Part shown: piece after piece, positions 51,265 through 55,326 of the stretch | Layout of the letters: every line of letters starts with the position of its first letter | How positions within the stretch are numbered: position 1 is the first letter of the stretch | Assembly: GCA_902605445.1 (NCBI GenBank) | Contig: CACLCL010000006.1 | Coordinates: 1-55,326 of the forward strand | Length of the DNA: 55,326 nt | Direction of reading: 5' to 3' | Source: an uncultured Bacteroidota bacterium | GTDB taxonomy: Bacteria > Bacteroidota > Bacteroidia > Flavobacteriales > Flavobacteriaceae | Translations under genes and position numbers: made by a program | Notes under the pieces: model-generated | What the model was told of the DNA's origin: nothing | The model's database searches: none | What the model saw: only the letters and a program-made list of their open reading frames with translations

Positions 51265-53670
51265 ATGAAGAATTACATTGTAATCTTTTCAATTTTTCTA
51301 TTCACTTCAAACATTTTTTCTCAAAGGATTGAAAGGTTTGACAAGGTCAAAATAAATTATAATAATACATCTGACTTAATAACACTTTCAAATTTGGGTG
51401 TCTGTGTAGATCATGGATTGCATAAAAAAAATCATTTTTTAATTTCTGATTTCTCATTGTCTGAAATTGAAAAAATTAAATCATTAGGTTTTGATTTTGA
51501 AATATTGATTGAAGATGTTACAGAATATTACAAGAGTAGAAATCAAAATAATAGTGATTTACAAAAAAATAATTTTTGTGAAAATGGTACTGATTCCTAT
51601 ATTACCCCTGAAAATTATGATTTTAAAGATCCAGATGACTTTGGCGGATTTTACACTTATGATGAAATGTTGGTTGAATTGGATGAAATGTATAATTTAT
51701 ATCCTAATCTTATTACATCAAGAAGTGATATTAAAGACTCTAACAATAACGATAATCCGCATACCCATCAAACTTTTGAAGGTAGATTTTTACAATGGGT
51801 GAAAATTTCGGATAATCCAACGACTTCCGAAGATGAGCCTCAAATATTATACACATCATTACATCATGCCAGAGAACCAGCCTCAATGCAACAGTTAATT
51901 TATTTTATGTGGTATTTACTAGAAAATTATGATACTAATGATGTGATTAAAAGTATAATAAACGAGTCCGAATTATTTTTCATTCCATGTGTAAATCCTG
52001 ATGGCTACGTATTTAATGAAGAAATAGAACCTAATGGAGGTGGTATGTGGAGAAAAAACAAAAGGGATGGACATGGAGTGGATAATAATAGAAATTATTC
52101 ATTTATTGATGAGGACGGTAATGAAGTATGGAATACAAGTGGCACATCAAATAATGTTAATAGTGATACCTATGCAGGTGATGGCCCATTCTCTGAGGCT
52201 GAAAATAGAGCAATTAGATATTTTATTGAATCTAATAATTTTAAGATTGCACTTAATAATCATACATATGGGAATTTATTATTGTACCCATATGGGTATG
52301 ACTACAATCAACCGACCCCAGACAACAATATTTTTGAATTTATTTCAGGTGAAATGGTTGGTGAGAATAACTACAGTAATATCATTAGTTCAGACTTATA
52401 TCCAGCAGCTGGTGACAGCGATGATTTCATGTATGGAATGTTAAGTACAGAGAACAATAGCACAAGAGATAAAATTTTTGCAATGACACCAGAAATTGGA
52501 AATTCATTTTGGCCAGAAGCCTCAAGTATTGAAACAATTTGTAAAAATATGATTTATCATAATATAACAGCTGCAAAAATGATAGGCAATTATGCAAAAA
52601 TTGATGATTTATCAGCAAATTTTGTTACATCAAATATCTTTCAATCTGATTTTAGTTTAAAAAGACTAGGTGTTGTTGAAAATCAACCATTTAATATTTC
52701 TGCTGTACCCATTTCTAATAATATTTCTGAAATCTCCTCTGATATAAATATAGATTTTGATGAAATTGGAGAAACATTTTATGACTATTTTACAATTGAA
52801 ATAGATGAGTCAACAAATCCAGGTGATACAATTAGCTATAAATTTTTAATTAATAATGGGCAATACACTGAAGAATTCACTTTAGAAAAAATTTACGGTA
52901 ATCCATTTACAATTGCTGAAGATGAAAGTGACTACTTTTCACAATATTGGACTGAGAGTTCAGATTGGAACATTACCGAAGAGGAGTATTTTTCACCTTA
53001 CACAAGTATCACCGATTCTCCCTACTCAAATTATTCAAATAATTCACTTGAAATAACAAATTTGATAAGTGAAATTGATTTGAATGGGTTAAGTTATGCT
53101 GAAATAAATTTTGATGCCAAATGGGCTATAGAGTCTGCTTATGACTATGTACAGCTGGAAATTTCAGATGATGGTGGAGATACATGGGTACCACAGTGTG
53201 GAAAATATACAAATATTGGAGTTAATACACATGATTATGCAGAGAACGAACCATTATACGATGGATATCAAAACCAGTGGGTTAATGAAAGTGTCATACT
53301 ATCAGATTACCTAGGATCCGAAATCCAGATAAGATTTAAGCTTTACTCTGACGGAGGTTTAAGACGAGATGGGTTTTACTTTGATAATTTTAGAATTGTT
53401 GGATTGTCAAATAATCTTTCGAATGAGGAATTTGATAATACTCAACAAATAAATTTATATCCTAACCCAACAAAAGATAAGATTTTTATTAATACGGATC
53501 AGTTTATCAATAAAGTTGAAGTATATGATTTAAATGGTAGAATTGTTGAGGAGTTTTTTGATGAAGAAGATATTGAGTTTATCAATTTAAAAAGACTTAG
53601 CAATGGTTTTTATATATTAAAGCTAATATCACAACTTCATATTGAAAATGTTAGAATAATAAAAAATTAA
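51265..53670 (+). CDS. Secreted M14 zinc carboxypeptidase with T9SS sorting domain
   Basis: An 801-residue secreted metallopeptidase. Signal peptide MKNYIVIFSIFLFTSNIFSQ, a pro-region, then an M14 carboxypeptidase domain (about 125-445): HxxE zinc motif H201/E204 in HHAREPA, third zinc ligand H333 in NNHTYG, catalytic E410 in MTPEIGN, and the substrate arginine in NNRNYS. A beta-sandwich of MAM/immune-inhibitor type (about 550-710) precedes a type IX secretion signal (LYPNPTKDKIFI to the end), so the enzyme is exported by T9SS and may stay on the cell surface. Start ATG 51265 begins exactly at the signal peptide. It would trim peptides from extracellular protein. Confidence 0.93.
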   Translation: MKNYIVIFSIFLFTSNIFSQRIERFDKVKINYNNTSDLITLSNLGVCVDHGLHKKNHFLISDFSLSEIEKIKSLGFDFEILIEDVTEYYKSRNQNNSDLQKNNFCENGTDSYITPENYDFKDPDDFGGFYTYDEMLVELDEMYNLYPNLITSRSDIKDSNNNDNPHTHQTFEGRFLQWVKISDNPTTSEDEPQILYTSLHHAREPASMQQLIYFMWYLLENYDTNDVIKSIINESELFFIPCVNPDGYVFNEEIEPNGGGMWRKNKRDGHGVDNNRNYSFIDEDGNEVWNTSGTSNNVNSDTYAGDGPFSEAENRAIRYFIESNNFKIALNNHTYGNLLLYPYGYDYNQPTPDNNIFEFISGEMVGENNYSNIISSDLYPAAGDSDDFMYGMLSTENNSTRDKIFAMTPEIGNSFWPEASSIETICKNMIYHNITAAKMIGNYAKIDDLSANFVTSNIFQSDFSLKRLGVVENQPFNISAVPISNNISEISSDINIDFDEIGETFYDYFTIEIDESTNPGDTISYKFLINNGQYTEEFTLEKIYGNPFTIAEDESDYFSQYWTESSDWNITEEEYFSPYTSITDSPYSNYSNNSLEITNLISEIDLNGLSYAEINFDAKWAIESAYDYVQLEISDDGGDTWVPQCGKYTNIGVNTHDYAENEPLYDGYQNQWVNESVILSDYLGSEIQIRFKLYSDGGLRRDGFYFDNFRIVGLSNNLSNEEFDNTQQINLYPNPTKDKIFINTDQFINKVEVYDLNGRIVEEFFDEEDIEFINLKRLSNGFYILKLISQLHIENVRIIKN

Positions 53671-53672
53671 TA

Positions 53673-54416
53673 TCAAACCTTTGAAAACGATGAATGTTGC
53701 TCAATTGAAAACGCAATTTTATTAATTATTTCATCCGTAGTATCTTTTTCGTAATCAATTCTAATAGGTTTTTTAATTTTCATTTTTTGAATAACATTTT
53801 TTTTCTTGATTCTTAGACCCCTTTTATCAAATGATCGTCTAAATCCATCAATTACAATTGGGACCACGACAGGTTTAAATTGCTTTATCAAAAAAGCTGT
53901 TCCTTTTCTAATTGGTTTGAAGGGTGTTGTTGTTCCCTGAGGGAATGTGATAACCCAACCGTCATCTAATGCTTTTCCAATATTAGATATATCACTAAAT
54001 CTTACTTTTCTCTTTATATTTTTACCTTCACTTCTCCACGTTCTTTCAATACTTACAGATCCTGCATATGCTAGTATTTTTGGAATTAACCCGGAATTCA
54101 TTGTTTCTTTGGCAGCAATAAAATATATATTTAATTTAGGACGCCATATATATCCAATATTTTTAATTGTATTTACCCTTCCATTTAAACTTGCATTAAA
54201 GACATGAAACATTGCAATAACATCAGCAAAATATGTTTGGTGATTTGAAACAAACAGAACGTTAGTTTCGTTTAGGTTACGAATTATATCAGATCCCTCA
54301 ATTTTTAACTCGTTGAAACCTCTATATCTTTGGTGTGTGTAAGCTCCAAGCAATCTAATTAACCACTTTTTTAAAAATAGAATATGGCCAAAGGGATTTT
54401 TTTTGAAGAATAGCAT
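53673..54416 (-). CDS. PlsC-like 1-acyl-glycerol-phosphate acyltransferase family protein
   Basis: A 247-residue membrane-associated acyltransferase. The motif I region is SNHQTYFAD, spaced H-x5-D rather than the usual H-x4-D, and motif III is FPQGTTT rather than FPEGT. IKNIGYIWRPKLN lies where motif II is expected, and VPIVIDGFRRSF is the last conserved strand. The acyl acceptor is therefore uncertain: phosphatidic-acid synthesis or another lipid. It converges with the M14 gene after two bases and lies downstream of trxB. Confidence 0.85.
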   Translation of the reverse strand: MLFFKKNPFGHILFLKKWLIRLLGAYTHQRYRGFNELKIEGSDIIRNLNETNVLFVSNHQTYFADVIAMFHVFNASLNGRVNTIKNIGYIWRPKLNIYFIAAKETMNSGLIPKILAYAGSVSIERTWRSEGKNIKRKVRFSDISNIGKALDDGWVITFPQGTTTPFKPIRKGTAFLIKQFKPVVVPIVIDGFRRSFDKRGLRIKKKNVIQKMKIKKPIRIDYEKDTTDEIINKIAFSIEQHSSFSKV

Positions 54417-54456
54417 CTTTAAATTTAGGACAAAAATAAAAAAAGATTTAAAACAA

Positions 54457-55326
54457 CTATTTTGAGGCTAAATACCTTTCAGCATCCAATGCAGCCATAC
54501 AGCCAGTACCTGCTGCTGTAACAGCCTGTCTATATGTGAAATCAGCAGCATCTCCAGAAACAAAAACACCTTCTATATTTGTTTTAGTACTACCTGCTTT
54601 ATTCACTATATATCCAGATTCATTCATTTCAATAAATGGTTTAAAAATATCTGTATTTGGCTTATGACCTATTGCAACAAAGAATCCAGTAGCAGGTATA
54701 TCGTAGACATTTCCACTGAGGTTGTTTTTTACTGAAATTGAATTTACTACTTGGCCATCACCTTTAATTTCGAGTGTGGTTGTGTTAAACAATACTTCAA
54801 TATTATCAGTCTTCATAACTCTCTCCTGCATTATCTTTGAAGCTCTAAATTTATCTTTTCTAACAAGCATTGTAACTTTATTACATAGTTTTGATAGATA
54901 ATGTGCTTCCTCACACGCAGAGTCACCACCACCAACAATAACAACATCCTGATTTTTATAAAAAAACCCATCACAAACTGCACAAGCAGAAACTCCTCCA
55001 CCGTTTTTTAAATATCTTGACTCAGACTCAAGACCCAAATATTTTGCTGAGGCACCTGTTGAAATAATAACAGAATTACAATCCAATATTTTATCGTCAT
55101 TAACCCACAACCTTAAACCTTCATTAAAATCTACCTTAGTAATCCATCCATTCCTAATCTCAGTACCAAATCTTTTTGCTTGTTTTTCTAACTCAATCAT
55201 CATATCTGGTCCCGAAATACCATCAGGATATCCTGGGAAATTTTCAACATCTGTAGTTGTTGTTAGTTGACCACCAGGTTGGACTCCTTGGTATAGAACT
55301 GGAAACATGTTAGCTCTTGCAGCATA
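54457..55326 (-). CDS. trxB: Thioredoxin-disulfide reductase, N-terminus cut by window end
   Basis: Partial gene; 289 residues are visible and about 25 N-terminal ones, including the first FAD GxGxxG motif, lie beyond base 55326. The frame continues upstream of the ATG at 55308 (YAARAN precedes it, a normal TrxB segment), so that ATG is internal. PGGQLTTTTDVENFPG, the redox disulfide CAVCDGFF, the NADPH motif VGGGDSACEEA and the FAD segment GVFVSGDAAD are intact. It supplies electrons to thioredoxin and, via it, probably to the peroxidase at 14180. Confidence 0.95.
   Translation of the reverse strand, partial: YAARANMFPVLYQGVQPGGQLTTTTDVENFPGYPDGISGPDMMIELEKQAKRFGTEIRNGWITKVDFNEGLRLWVNDDKILDCNSVIISTGASAKYLGLESESRYLKNGGGVSACAVCDGFFYKNQDVVIVGGGDSACEEAHYLSKLCNKVTMLVRKDKFRASKIMQERVMKTDNIEVLFNTTTLEIKGDGQVVNSISVKNNLSGNVYDIPATGFFVAIGHKPNTDIFKPFIEMNESGYIVNKAGSTKTNIEGVFVSGDAADFTYRQAVTAAGTGCMAALDAERYLASK

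Noticed and set aside
1-55326. Mobile elements, prophage, CRISPR arrays, rRNA, integrases
   Set aside because: No transposase, integrase or phage-like genes, no regularly spaced repeats and no rRNA sequence were seen.

Overview
The window is a chromosomal segment of an AT-rich member of the Flavobacteriia (Bacteroidota), most likely a streamlined marine lineage. Lineage evidence: Bacteroidota-type promoters (TTTG, about 19 bases, TAnnTTTG), families typical of the phylum (DUF4290, START-like, DUF2911, DUF6580, DUF4199, type B L31), a type IX secretion sorting tail, a bacillithiol enzyme (BshB1), and a photolyase cluster typical of surface-water Flavobacteria. Intergenic gaps are mostly below 100 bases, many neighbours overlap, and no stretch above 300 bases lacks a gene. 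I see no phage, insertion sequence, integrase, CRISPR array or rRNA. Most of the window is housekeeping.

Layout. 1-5759: partial MFS transporter, tRNA-His, bshB1, a Cys/Met-metabolism PLP enzyme and the fused cytochrome c biogenesis protein CcsBA (all minus). 5855-8873: DUF2520 protein, KdsC phosphatase, an unlisted 33-residue membrane ORF, sodium:solute symporter. 8832-9698: DUF2911 protein. 9750-16474: eleven tightly packed plus-strand genes: aquaporin-like channel, flavin reductase, DUF2256 zinc-ribbon protein, FeS-BCP-type photolyase, unknown 140-residue protein, DUF2805 protein, unknown 73-residue protein, SDR, glutathione peroxidase, SRPBCC protein, class I photolyase. 16489-18775: murA, DUF4290, DUF493 (minus). 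18832-20854: NadR-like ATPase, fmt, yqgE. 20851-26549: START-like protein, tRNA-Met (plus), hisS, rplI, rpsR, rpsF, priA (minus except the tRNA). 26618-32617: rlmH, rdgB, CarboxypepD_reg protein, DUF975-like membrane protein (minus), purB, S41 peptidase, DUF6580. 32614-36854: rmuC, carB, rpmH (minus). 36988-43869: TPR membrane protein, alpha/beta hydrolase, small GNAT, mtaB, peptide-binding lipoprotein, GNAT, rpmE2, DUF4199, GT2. 43936-53670: phosphosugar mutase, ABC exporter, purL, secreted M14 carboxypeptidase. 53673-55326: PlsC-like acyltransferase and partial trxB (minus).

The most distinctive block is the light-damage cluster at 10364-16474. It joins two photolyases of different families, a likely reduced-flavin supplier, antioxidant enzymes and four small proteins of unknown or barely known function, nearly all with overlapping reading frames and several TTG starts. 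Its FeS-BCP-type photolyase has lost three of the four cysteines that hold the iron-sulfur cluster in the characterised family member. The SDR lacks the canonical catalytic tyrosine.

The most striking irregularity is rpsF: the ribosomal protein S6 frame is broken by one extra base in a run of eight A (minus strand, 23855-23862), and the other frame continues a perfectly normal S6 C-terminus. This is either a sequence error or slippage-dependent expression of an essential gene.
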